Shown piece after piece: positions 16,734 to 24,804 of a stretch of 57,381 nucleotides of DNA. The stretch spans positions 1 to 57,381 of the forward strand of contig JAAZKW010000050.1 in assembly GCA_012799635.1 (NCBI GenBank), in the 5' to 3' direction. The notes under the pieces were generated by a model that worked only from the letters and a program-made list of their open reading frames with translations, had not been told where the DNA came from and made no database searches. Source of the stretch: Mollicutes bacterium. GTDB lineage: Bacteria > Bacillota_I > Bacilli_A > RF39 > UBA660. Each line of letters opens with the position of its first letter. Positions within the stretch are counted from its first letter, which is position 1. The position numbers and the translations under genes are program-made.

Positions 16734-17553
16734 CTTCATTTGCCTCCTTTATAAATACTGCATCTTCAGTATCTTTGTCATAATTAAGTAATGCACTTTT
16801 AATTCTTCTAATTTTAAATTTTCCAAAACAATTAGTTACCTTTTCGAGATCATCTATTATACTTCTTTTTGTTTTACTATTTATATCATAAATATAAGCA
16901 AAATAGATATATCTTACTTTTTGTAAAAACCCGAAAATTAAATTCTTATAATTGTCTAAACATCTATCTTTATAAAAAGCTTCAATATAATCAGAAATAT
17001 TCGATAAAAACATATAATCATAATTTTCATCAATTTTTAAGTCTTTTAAATTTGAACGTATAAATCGTATTTTAAGTAGACTTAATCTATTTTTTATTAT
17101 ATCATAATTTTCTTTATTTAGATATAAATTACATTCAATTTTATTTTTAATATTAAAGTGTTTTATATTAAATAAATTTGAATTTCTCATTTTTTTACCA
17201 TTATTATTATTTTTTAATAATTCTTTTAACCAAAAATCTTTGCTTTCTTGATCCATTTTTATTCTTTTTACTATTTCATAATCAAAAGACTTATCTGTAT
17301 CATAAAGTAAAAAGTCTAAAAAGTCATCATACGATAATTCTTTAATAGCGCATAATTTTAAATCCATATAATATTTTGTTAACGGATTTATATCAAAAGT
17401 TGTAATATCTAAACAACCTTTTAATATAGCATTAATTATATGGTCTGATGAACCAGTAACTGTAATAATTTTCTTATCAGTTAAATCTAAATCCTCCATA
17501 TATCCAGCAATATTTTCGGTTGTAAATAGATATATGCTACTGAATTTTCCCAT
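16723..17553 (-). CDS. DUF3419/BtaA-like SAM-dependent protein
   Basis: A 276-residue protein. The N-terminal half has IITVTGSSDHIINAILKGC and TTFDINPLTKYYMDLKLCAI. That is the SAM-binding pattern of DUF3419 proteins such as BtaA, which transfer the 3-amino-3-carboxypropyl group of SAM rather than a methyl. The C-terminal half (DYMFLSNISDYIEAF) fits the same fold. The start follows AAGGGAAGATGTT and overlaps the preceding gene by 17 nt. Substrate unknown; context suggests a peptide or small molecule made by this operon rather than a lipid. Confidence 0.6.
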   Translation of the reverse strand: MGKFSSIYLFTTENIAGYMEDLDLTDKKIITVTGSSDHIINAILKGCLDITTFDINPLTKYYMDLKLCAIKELSYDDFLDFLLYDTDKSFDYEIVKRIKMDQESKDFWLKELLKNNNNGKKMRNSNLFNIKHFNIKNKIECNLYLNKENYDIIKNRLSLLKIRFIRSNLKDLKIDENYDYMFLSNISDYIEAFYKDRCLDNYKNLIFGFLQKVRYIYFAYIYDINSKTKRSIIDDLEKVTNCFGKFKIRRIKSALLNYDKDTEDAVFIKEANEDGK

Positions 17554-19000
17554 AACATCTTCCCTTTATCTTTTTTGATACAAACGTTGATAATTTACTA
17601 TCCTTTAATATATCCTTAAATTTATTATTCCTTAAAGATCTAATTGAAACACAAGATTTATCGTTTTCATAAACCCATGGACAAGGGCTTACTTGCCCTA
17701 AATTATTTATATATATAAACTTGTCGCCTCCGGGACATATACTAACATAATTAGGTTGCCTTCCAAAATTATAGTTAATATTTATTTTCTTATTATATTT
17801 TTTATTTAAGACTTTAATAGTAGATATTAACTTATCATTAGATATTGTTTTTACGAAAGCTTTACTTTGACCTTCAACTGGTTCCATTATTGAGAATATT
17901 ATTTCATCTGCATTATAATCAATCGAACTATTAATTAAATCCTCTAAAGTTTTTTCATTATTGATATGAATTACTGACCCAATTCTTACTTTGTTCTTTG
18001 ATTTTTTTAAACATTCCAATCCTCTAATTGTTCTATCATAAGTGTTTTTTCCTCTAACAGATTCATGTGCTTCTTTATTTCCATCTAAACTAACATGAAT
18101 CATTTTTAATGGTATCTTATTTAATTCTTTCACAATATCTACAGTTATTAAAGATGCATTAGTTGAAATATCTGTTATTAGATTTTTTGACGCATATTTT
18201 AAAATGTCTAATATGTCTTTACGAATAAACGGTTCTCCTCCCGTTATTTTTAAATGTTTAAAGCCATTTTTAACTAATTCATCTATAACATGAAAGCACT
18301 CTTCTGTAGTTAATTCTTCTTTTACAGCACTATTCGTCTTACAAGAAAATATACAATATGAACATCCATAATTGCATTTATGAGTTATCTCCCATATTGC
18401 TTTTCCCTCATTATTAGGTAAGGTAAACTTACACTCGATCTTATTAATAAATTCTTCTACTTTTATAACTGATTCTTCAATATTATAATCATTATTTATA
18501 ACTATTACTTTTTCACTTTCTAGTACCTTGCTATCAATTTTTTGTAACCCAAATCTCTTCAAAATATCTTGTTTTGGTAAATCACTTTTACTTAATCTAT
18601 TTAATCTTTCTTCCACACTTGTATCAATGTATATTACTTTATCAAAATAACCCAATAGCCTGTCCTTTAATATTAATGCCCAATCTACAATAATCGTTTT
18701 ATCTTTAATATTTGAAATGTAAGAAAATAAATATTTATATAGTATATCTTTATATTTAGACATATTTTCTTCATTATCATATATATATTTATTTAATATA
18801 GATGAATCTATATTATCAAACTCAGATAATCCTATAATAGATTCCTTTAATCTATTAACATAGTCTAAATCATTAAATAAATTTCTTCTAAAATTATCTA
18901 CATCTATATATTCATAATCTGGATTAAGCTCAACTATTTTTTTTGAAATAGTAGATTTTCCAGATGACATACCTCCGGTTATTCCTATTAACCTATTCAT
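17537..19000 (-). CDS. Fusion: dephospho-CoA-kinase-like domain plus radical SAM domain
   Basis: A 487-residue two-domain protein. Residues 1-190 look like a CoaE-type P-loop kinase: LIGITGGMSSGKST (P-loop 9-16), IDVDNFRR, YIDTSVEERLNRLSKSD and INNDYN. Residues 195-487 are a radical SAM enzyme: CNYGCSYC (Cys209, 213, 216), KITGGEPFIRKDI, HVSLDGNKEAHESVRG, and a SPASM/twitch-like C-terminus with ICPGG and SPCPW. The start is the ATG at 19000, with GGGAGG 7 nt upstream; it overlaps the upstream gene's stop by 8 nt (ATGAATAG). I know of no standard family with this architecture. Radical SAM-SPASM proteins often modify ribosomal peptides. Confidence 0.85.
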   Translation of the reverse strand: MNRLIGITGGMSSGKSTISKKIVELNPDYEYIDVDNFRRNLFNDLDYVNRLKESIIGLSEFDNIDSSILNKYIYDNEENMSKYKDILYKYLFSYISNIKDKTIIVDWALILKDRLLGYFDKVIYIDTSVEERLNRLSKSDLPKQDILKRFGLQKIDSKVLESEKVIVINNDYNIEESVIKVEEFINKIECKFTLPNNEGKAIWEITHKCNYGCSYCIFSCKTNSAVKEELTTEECFHVIDELVKNGFKHLKITGGEPFIRKDILDILKYASKNLITDISTNASLITVDIVKELNKIPLKMIHVSLDGNKEAHESVRGKNTYDRTIRGLECLKKSKNKVRIGSVIHINNEKTLEDLINSSIDYNADEIIFSIMEPVEGQSKAFVKTISNDKLISTIKVLNKKYNKKININYNFGRQPNYVSICPGGDKFIYINNLGQVSPCPWVYENDKSCVSIRSLRNNKFKDILKDSKLSTFVSKKIKGRCYGKIQ

Positions 19001-19802
19001 ACCAAAACCTCCCATATTTTATAGGGACAAATGACACTATCTTCTTACTATTACATGTATTCCAATCAATATTATCAATAATAATATCATAGCCTTCATC
19101 TTTTAATTCATCTATTAATTTTGCTATATCTTCACTAATCTCGTTATTTAATACATTGGGCTTATTGTTATGTATATATTGTGATTTGTTTAAAACATTT
19201 TTATTTTCATAAAAAACTGGTGTTCCTACTCTATAAGATAAATAATGTAATCTAATCTCGTGAGGTTTTATAGTTAATAATAAATTTTTTGTTTTTATAA
19301 TGTCTTCCTTTTTAGAACCTGGATAATCTAATATAAAACTTGTCCTTACTCTATACCCTATTTTCTTTACCTCAAATATTACTTCTTTAATATACTCAAT
19401 ATTCATATTTTTATTCATTTTGCTTAAAACAAGTTCACTTCCAGACTCAATTCCAAAATGAATCCATCTAAAGCCAACCTTATACATCTCCTGTATCATG
19501 TATTTATCATAACACTCTATACTACAAAGAACTCCAAATAAACACTTTATGTTTTTTTCTTTTATTTTTTTACATATTTTTAACATTCTCTTTTTATCCA
19601 CAGTAGCATTATCATCTAAAAATAATATTTTCTTGGCATTAAATTTACTTACAAGCATTTCTATTTCACTTATAACATCATATACTCCTTTACCACTCCA
19701 GTTACCAAAATAATAAGGTGTATTACAAAACTTACATCTTCCAATACAACCCCTAGAAGTTACCATTGTTCTAGTATCCATATATTTATCTATTTCAACC
19801 AT
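18993..19802 (-). CDS. B12-type radical SAM protein, catalytic half (downstream of a frameshift)
   Basis: The radical SAM half of a cobalamin-dependent type enzyme. SRGCIGRCKFC provides the CxxxCxxC cluster (Cys19, 23, 26 from the ATG at 19802). LFLDDNAT, HFGIESGSELVLSKMNKN and TSFILDYPGSKKEDI are the following core motifs. The frame stays open upstream of this ATG to about 19908 and encodes KLPIPDRSM, the standard linker between B12-binding and radical SAM domains. The ATG is therefore internal, and this gene and 19889-20323 are one gene with a -1 shift at an A7 run (19901-19907). Confidence 0.8.
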   Translation of the reverse strand: MVEIDKYMDTRTMVTSRGCIGRCKFCNTPYYFGNWSGKGVYDVISEIEMLVSKFNAKKILFLDDNATVDKKRMLKICKKIKEKNIKCLFGVLCSIECYDKYMIQEMYKVGFRWIHFGIESGSELVLSKMNKNMNIEYIKEVIFEVKKIGYRVRTSFILDYPGSKKEDIIKTKNLLLTIKPHEIRLHYLSYRVGTPVFYENKNVLNKSQYIHNNKPNVLNNEISEDIAKLIDELKDEGYDIIIDNIDWNTCNSKKIVSFVPIKYGRFWYE

Positions 19803-19888
19803 ACTTCTATCAGGAATAGGTAATTTATCAAAATTATTTTCTATATGTTTATTATTAGTTATTATTATTTCATTATTGTTTTTAATAA

Positions 19889-20323
19889 TTAAGTTAGGTA
19901 TTTTTTTAATCTATCACTATCATATATACTATCTATTACTTCGTTAATAATCGGTTCTGCCAAGCCGCGAATAACTACATCTATACCATTATCTATAAAT
20001 TTTTGATAAAAATAAGTTGAAGTTTTTCCAATTATAATAATTTTTGTCTCTTTATCTATGTTTCTAACTATTTCAAATATATTATTCATTGCCAAAGATG
20101 TATGAAGTGGTATTTGATAATCATATACAAAAATAACTACATTTTTATCTGTTAAAAATATGTTTATATTATTATCTAGCCTATTAACATCCATATCTAA
20201 GACTTTTACTTTTTTAAACTTTTCACTAATTACTGTGGCAATCTGTAATACATCAATTGGTTCTGCTAATATAGTTAAATTAGTAAATGGTTTGTTTGGC
20301 GGATTAACAACTAATATATTCAT
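19889..20323 (-). CDS. B12-binding domain of a split radical SAM protein
   Basis: A 144-residue N-terminal cobalamin-binding domain of the B12-radical SAM type: ILVVNPPNKPFTNLT, VKVLDMDVNRLD, VVIFVYDYQIPLHTS and VVIRGLAEPIINEVI. It ends early at TAA 19889-19891, just after DRLKKYLT. Shifting -1 on the preceding A AAA AAA heptamer continues the protein through IPNLIIKNNNEIIITNN into the radical SAM half. The start follows AGAAAGGAAACAT and is the first gene of the operon. Confidence 0.8.
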   Translation of the reverse strand: MNILVVNPPNKPFTNLTILAEPIDVLQIATVISEKFKKVKVLDMDVNRLDNNINIFLTDKNVVIFVYDYQIPLHTSLAMNNIFEIVRNIDKETKIIIIGKTSTYFYQKFIDNGIDVVIRGLAEPIINEVIDSIYDSDRLKKYLT

Positions 20324-20429
20324 ATGTTTCCTTTCTAACTTGCAAGAAAAACTTACTAGTTTACATTTTATTATCTTTTTGAGACATACTCATAATATAC
20401 ATATACCTCATTTATCATTTTACTTTTTT

Positions 20430-20792
20430 TTAATTAGGTTTTTCCATTTCCCAACTTTTAAAATATATACACTCTAAATTTTCATTAAATTTTATTTCAT
20501 ATATACCACTATACTCTTCATTATTTTGTTTTAAATACCATTCAACAATTAAAACATTACTATCTATTGCCAATATCTTAAAAAGTATTTCTTGAATTGG
20601 CTCATTTATTATATATTTCCATTCTTTAGCAATTTCATTAATGTTCGTATATGGCATCATAAATGGAGTTTCTTGATAATATGTTGTTTTTTCAAATAAA
20701 GATAAAACTTCACTTATTTTTTTATTATACCAATGATATTTTAATTTATTTAACCACTCTTCTGCAAATTTTATAGTTAATTTCTTTTTCAT
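20430..20792 (-). CDS. SnoaL-like/NTF2-fold protein
   Basis: A 120-residue protein with the small alpha-beta barrel pattern of NTF2/SnoaL proteins: an opening helix (FAEEWLNKLKYHWYNKK), FEKTTYYQETPFMMPYTNI, then strands VLIVEWYLKQN and SGIYEIKFNENLECIYFKSW. Such proteins are often of unknown ligand. The start follows AGGTGAGGTAAC. It precedes the B12-radical SAM gene by about 105 nt on the same strand, so co-transcription is possible but not shown. Confidence 0.68.
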   Translation of the reverse strand: MKKKLTIKFAEEWLNKLKYHWYNKKISEVLSLFEKTTYYQETPFMMPYTNINEIAKEWKYIINEPIQEILFKILAIDSNVLIVEWYLKQNNEEYSGIYEIKFNENLECIYFKSWEMEKPN

Positions 20793-20864
20793 GTTACCTC
20801 ACCTTTGACTATCTTCAACAACCAGCCAATGTTTGTTTTATTGTTCATAGCTATTTTACTCCTT

Positions 20865-21602
20865 TTATACTTTTGTCTTTAGTTCAAAGTCAGTAATTTT
20901 AAAATCTTGTATTACATAATTATAAAGTTTTTTAATATTAACATAAGTTTCATTTTCAAAGCAAATTAATACTAGACTAACAAATTCATCATCAGGATAG
21001 TTTTTTAAATGATATTTATCTCGATAATTTTTATCTTTAAATATTTTTTCTATTTTAGCAAATGGAACTGTAGATATTTTGTTTTTATAATAATAATTAC
21101 TTATTAATTCTTTTAATAATAAATTATAATTGAAACTTATGTTTTCTTTATTATTAATTTTATCTTCTAGTTCATTCATTAAATCCCAACAAATATAATT
21201 ATTTATCATTATGGTTGTTTCATCAGGGTCAGGAAAATCTTTTTCATAATATTCCAACCCTTTTTTCTTAAGTTCTTGAGTAATACCTGTTTTATCAAAA
21301 ATTACTTTTCCATGTACATACATCCCAGCATCAGATAATCTTCTTCTTTTATTATGATCATTTTCCATATATTTATAAATCTCTGATACTGGATTCATAA
21401 AATATTCAATCATTATATCATCAACAATAACATTACCACGTTTTTTCCATCCTGTTTCGGTTGTAATAATCTGAACATCAATATCTGATTTTTCATTTTG
21501 GTTTCCTGAAGCATAGCTTCCAACTAAAACTGCTGCAATAACATAATCTTTTTCCTTATATTTTCCAATAAACTTTTCTAATGCTTTTTCCCATTTTTTC
21601 AT
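20865..21602 (-). CDS. Nucleotidyltransferase-domain protein (aminoglycoside-modifying-like)
   Basis: A 245-residue protein with an N-terminal pol-beta nucleotidyltransferase motif GSYASGNQNEKSDIDVQI (G-S-x10-D-x-D). The C-terminal helical region resembles streptomycin/spectinomycin adenylyltransferase-like proteins. ATP-dependent nucleotidylation is expected; the acceptor is unknown. The start follows GGGAGACAAAATAG. It stands alone between an SDR gene and the NTF2-like gene. Assigning an antibiotic resistance role would be over-reading. Confidence 0.72.
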   Translation of the reverse strand: MKKWEKALEKFIGKYKEKDYVIAAVLVGSYASGNQNEKSDIDVQIITTETGWKKRGNVIVDDIMIEYFMNPVSEIYKYMENDHNKRRRLSDAGMYVHGKVIFDKTGITQELKKKGLEYYEKDFPDPDETTIMINNYICWDLMNELEDKINNKENISFNYNLLLKELISNYYYKNKISTVPFAKIEKIFKDKNYRDKYHLKNYPDDEFVSLVLICFENETYVNIKKLYNYVIQDFKITDFELKTKV

Positions 21603-21663
21603 CTATTTTGTCTCCCTTCTAATTTAAAAGTCTTGTCGATACAATTTTTGGGAAATATTTTTT

Positions 21664-22389
21664 TTATGATAACCTTCCTCCATTTATCCAAATGTTTTCG
21701 CCTGTAATAAAGCTGGCATCATCTGATAATAAGAACATACATAATTTAGATGTATCTTCTGGGGCAGCAAATCTTCCTAGTGGTGTATCTTTTAATTTTT
21801 GATCTATCTCTTCTTTATTCCATCCTTTTAATGATAATAATGTTGGAGTAAATGCAGGACAAATACTATTTACCCTAATTTTCTTATCCGCGTATTCAAT
21901 TGCCGTCGCTTTAGTAAAATTAATAATTGCTGCAGCTGCAGCACAATATGCCGCAGACTCTAAACAAGGAACAATGCCTAAGTGAGACGAAATATTTACT
22001 ATCGATCCTCCATGACTCATAATTTTATATGAATGCTTAGTACAAATAACTTTTCCTATTAAATTAACATCTAAAACTTTTTTAAAATCAGCTATATTAT
22101 AATCTTTAATATAACTGTCAATAAATGTCCCTGCGTTATTTACTAAATAATCTAACTTTCCGTAATTTTCTTTGATTAATTTAAATAATTTTATAACTTC
22201 TTCCTCATTACTTACATCACATTTTTTAACTATTAAATTATCATTATTAATCTCTTGCTTCATTTCTTTAGCTGCTTTCTCATTATCATGATAACATGTT
22301 ATTACGATACATCCTTTATCTAAAAGTTCTTTAACTATTCCCTTTCCAATACCGCTTGTACCACCAGTAACAAATGCAACTTTTTCCAT
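21664..22389 (-). CDS. SDR-family oxidoreductase lacking the catalytic Lys
   Basis: A 241-residue classical short-chain dehydrogenase/reductase fold. TGGTSGIGKGI binds NAD(P), NNAGTF and DVNLIGK follow, and VNISSHLGI supplies the Ser. The active-site motif reads AAYCAAAAAIINFTKA: Tyr is present but the Lys four positions later is Ala, encoded by a GCTGCAGCTGCAGCA run. The C-terminal FITGENIWINGG is normal. The start is taken at 22389 because AAGGAG is 9 nt upstream of it. With Lys missing the usual redox activity is doubtful. Confidence 0.82.
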   Translation of the reverse strand: MEKVAFVTGGTSGIGKGIVKELLDKGCIVITCYHDNEKAAKEMKQEINNDNLIVKKCDVSNEEEVIKLFKLIKENYGKLDYLVNNAGTFIDSYIKDYNIADFKKVLDVNLIGKVICTKHSYKIMSHGGSIVNISSHLGIVPCLESAAYCAAAAAIINFTKATAIEYADKKIRVNSICPAFTPTLLSLKGWNKEEIDQKLKDTPLGRFAAPEDTSKLCMFLLSDDASFITGENIWINGGRLS

Positions 22390-22804
22390 ATTAAACATCT
22401 CCTTAATTTATCTAATAATTTTTTTTCATAATATTCAAGCTTTTGTTTAAAAGCAACATTTTTATAAATATGTTCTTTATAATTGTATCATAATCATAAA
22501 GAATAATGTTATTTTTCCATATAAAATTATTATACATTAAAAAGAGATTTTAATTACAAATTCATTTGCTTTATTTTTAATAATCAAAATATATAATTGT
22601 GACTTTATTGCACGTTAAATTTAAATTAGCAAAAAACATATTTGTAATTTAGGATTATAAATGATAAAATATATTTATATTAGATTTAATTTACAAAATT
22701 CAAAAACTTAACAAAAAGATTATTATTAACAATAGTTTTGCAAACCCCTTGAAAAAAGTTATGACCTCGAAAGAGTTTATAAAAAAATAAGAAAGGAGTA
22801 AACT
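22390..22804. other. Intergenic region of about 400 bp, no gene seen
   Basis: Very AT-rich, with stops in all frames. It separates the SDR gene (minus) from the lipoprotein gene (plus) and must hold divergent promoters. Only the RBS AGAAAGGAG before 22805 is clear. I found no convincing paired -35/-10 and no structured RNA. Confidence 0.5.
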
Positions 22805-23206
22805 ATGAAAAAGATAAAGGTATTATTAATGCTGTTTATTGTATTAGGGCTTTTTGTTATTACGGGATGTTCTAATGTAGCTAAAAAACAACAAAGCAAT
22901 AAAAAGAACTACGAATTTGTAGAGGAACTCAAATTGATTGAGGGTGGCGACGTAGAAGGAACCTGGCCGGGAATGAAATACATTGTTGGAACAATTAAAA
23001 ATAAGTCAAACAAAAAGACCGGAAGAGTTCAAATTAATTTTGATATTTACGATGAAAACGGCAATAAAATTGGTGAGAGTTTCGATGCTGAAGATTCAAT
23101 AGAAAAAGACGGAACTTGGAAAGTTATAGCAACTGTTAGCGAATATTATGATGCCGAAATTTTCGAAATCACTAATGTAGAAGGTTTTGACGAAGAAATA
23201 AGATAG
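22805..23206 (+). CDS. Lipoprotein with FxLYD-type domain
   Basis: A 133-residue secreted lipoprotein. The signal peptide (MKKIKVLLMLFIVLGLFV) ends in the lipobox ITGC, so Cys22 should carry the lipid. After a Lys/Asn/Gln spacer comes a beta-sandwich with YIVGTIKNKSNKKTGRVQIN, FDIYDENGNKIGES and WKVIATVSEYYDAEIFEI, matching FxLYD domains. No neighbours suggest its partner. It has a richer GC codon choice than adjacent genes (by eye) and is one of the few plus-strand genes. Confidence 0.78.
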   Translation: MKKIKVLLMLFIVLGLFVITGCSNVAKKQQSNKKNYEFVEELKLIEGGDVEGTWPGMKYIVGTIKNKSNKKTGRVQINFDIYDENGNKIGESFDAEDSIEKDGTWKVIATVSEYYDAEIFEITNVEGFDEEIR

Positions 23207-23212
23207 TTGTAA

Positions 23213-23256
23213 AAAATTAAAAAGAAGGCTTTTATTAGCACTTCTTTTTAATTTTA
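23213..23256. terminator. Bidirectional terminator
   Basis: AAATTAAAAAGAAG and CTTCTTTTTAATTT form a long A/T-flanked hairpin between the convergent lipoprotein and 63-aa genes, giving a U-tract in either direction. Confidence 0.75.
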
Positions 23257-23448
23257 TTAATCACTTTTATTATTTATATTAACAAGCTTCATTATTTCTT
23301 TTCTTAACATCGCTGGTTTTTTTACCAATAATTTGTTTTTTACTTTATCATTTGAATAAAGTATATAACTTGTATTATCTTTCAATGAAATAATATTTAA
23401 TATCCACATGTTTCCATAACTATCCATTACTCTAACAAATTTACTCAT
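23257..23448 (-). CDS. Small conserved-looking hypothetical protein (63 aa)
   Basis: I start at the ATG at 23448, with GAGGTTATTA before it; the four residues upstream have no RBS. The 63-residue product (MSKFVRVMDSYGNMWILNI...) is a basic, beta-rich, soluble protein without a recognised domain. It lies 35 nt downstream of the PurA-like gene on the same strand and ends in the bidirectional terminator, so the two are probably co-transcribed. Confidence 0.6.
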   Translation of the reverse strand: MSKFVRVMDSYGNMWILNIISLKDNTSYILYSNDKVKNKLLVKKPAMLRKEIMKLVNINNKSD

Positions 23449-23483
23449 TAATAACCTCACTAATCTTTTTAAAAAAAGAAATA

Positions 23484-24593
23484 TTACTTCTTTATTCTAA
23501 CTTTTTCCCCTACTTCTGCTCCTGTTCCTAAATATCTAACCTTAACACCTACGTTATCTTCAATCCAATAAATATATTCTCTTAAAGGCTTAGTAAGATA
23601 AATATTATTACTCATTCCATTATATATTCCTTTTATACCCTCATACTCATAATCTAAATGTTGAAAAAAATTTAAATATAAATAATCTGGAGTATTAATT
23701 TGAATATTTCTTTGAAGTTGCTTTATATCTATTCCTTCAAAAACCCTTTTCACTTCACCATTTTTAGGAATTACTTCCGTATAATCTACAACTTCATAGC
23801 CTGAATTTTCACCAACATCTTCATACGCACCAGGGCCTAACACTGAATCAATATTTACTTTTTTCCATGATATTTCCTTACTATTTCCAACATTACCTGG
23901 AGCAACCCGAATAGGATAAGGCCTAATAATCATTCCCACTTCTTTGACATGTTTAAAAGAGATTCCAGCATCAGCTAACATTTGTGTAACTGCAACTTGT
24001 TTTGAAGTTGTATTAGGATAATGACCGCTGTGATTAATATCTAAATCACAGCCTTGACTACCTTCTAACAATATTTTTTTAGAATTTTCTAGATGTTTTC
24101 TTAATCTAGCATAATATTCATCATAACTTAAAACTTTAATCCCTTTATAACCTTTGAAAAAACTCAATTCAAAACTTCGCATTATCTTTTCACGAGCGCA
24201 TGCTCCTCCACCACTAAAAGTTGAACCACTTTTTTTAAGAACATTCTTTTCATAATCAATATGTCTTTGTTCAATTAAAGCTATATTGGGATGTGCATAA
24301 ATATCTCTTCCATCAAGTAAATCTAAGTTATCATAGTATTCTTTTTCAAGAATATCCATATTAATAAAAACATTTGGTCCCAAAAATAATTCTGTGTCTT
24401 TATTAACCGATGATACAGGAATATGTCTAAAAATACGTTTTTTTCCATTAACAACCGCAGAATGATCGGCATTAGGCATATGATTTATAATAGCTAACTC
24501 TGGCTTTTCTTCCAAAGCAAATTCTGAATATACTTTTCCTTTACCACAATCTCCACTCATACCATCAATAATAATATATACATTTTTCTTCAT
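23484..24593 (-). CDS. Short adenylosuccinate-synthetase-like protein
   Basis: A 369-residue PurA-superfamily protein, against about 430 for true PurA. The P-loop/catalytic segment is IDGMSGDCGKGK (usually WGDEGKGK), with the Asp kept but Glu changed to Cys. NADHSAVVNGK keeps the catalytic His44 (NAGHT in PurA). LLEGSQGCDLDINHSGHYP corresponds to FEGAQGxxLDIDxGTYP. I cannot find the usual GTP-specifying region near the C-terminus. The enzyme should join an amino acid to a 6-oxopurine or similar base, but its substrate is open. PurZ-type enzymes are comparable in length, though their partner genes are absent here. Confidence 0.75.
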   Translation of the reverse strand: MKKNVYIIIDGMSGDCGKGKVYSEFALEEKPELAIINHMPNADHSAVVNGKKRIFRHIPVSSVNKDTELFLGPNVFINMDILEKEYYDNLDLLDGRDIYAHPNIALIEQRHIDYEKNVLKKSGSTFSGGGACAREKIMRSFELSFFKGYKGIKVLSYDEYYARLRKHLENSKKILLEGSQGCDLDINHSGHYPNTTSKQVAVTQMLADAGISFKHVKEVGMIIRPYPIRVAPGNVGNSKEISWKKVNIDSVLGPGAYEDVGENSGYEVVDYTEVIPKNGEVKRVFEGIDIKQLQRNIQINTPDYLYLNFFQHLDYEYEGIKGIYNGMSNNIYLTKPLREYIYWIEDNVGVKVRYLGTGAEVGEKVRIKK

Positions 24594-24599
24594 AAACTC

Positions 24600-24804
24600 C
24601 CCTAATCTATATATTTTAAATTTTTCCCCACATTATCTTGATTTTCCAATTAATATTTGTTTATATTTTACTAATTTTTAATTTTTTGCATAAAATAATT
24701 CATTATTCATAGAAAAATGTAAATCATTTATGGTTACACCTTTTAGTCCTCAACTTTTAGATATTACCCCTTCATGTTTCAATTATAACATATATCATAA
24801 GGAT
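24600..24804 (-). promoter_or_regulatory. Promoter and roughly 190-nt leader of the PurA-like gene
   Basis: An extended -10 (TGTTATAAT, -10 at 24782-24787) drives the minus strand about 190 nt upstream of the start codon. The leader contains GGGGTAAT and GGTGTAACC segments and a TGTAA/TTACA pair. I could not match it to a riboswitch class known to me, and no intrinsic terminator stands before the gene. Confidence 0.4.

Noticed and set aside
20865-21602. Calling an aminoglycoside resistance gene
   Set aside because: Only the general nucleotidyltransferase motif is certain; specific resistance residues cannot be assigned by eye.
23484-24593. A phage Z-genome (2-aminoadenine) locus
   Set aside because: No DatZ, MazZ or DpoZ-like genes nearby, and the catalytic Asp of PurA is retained.
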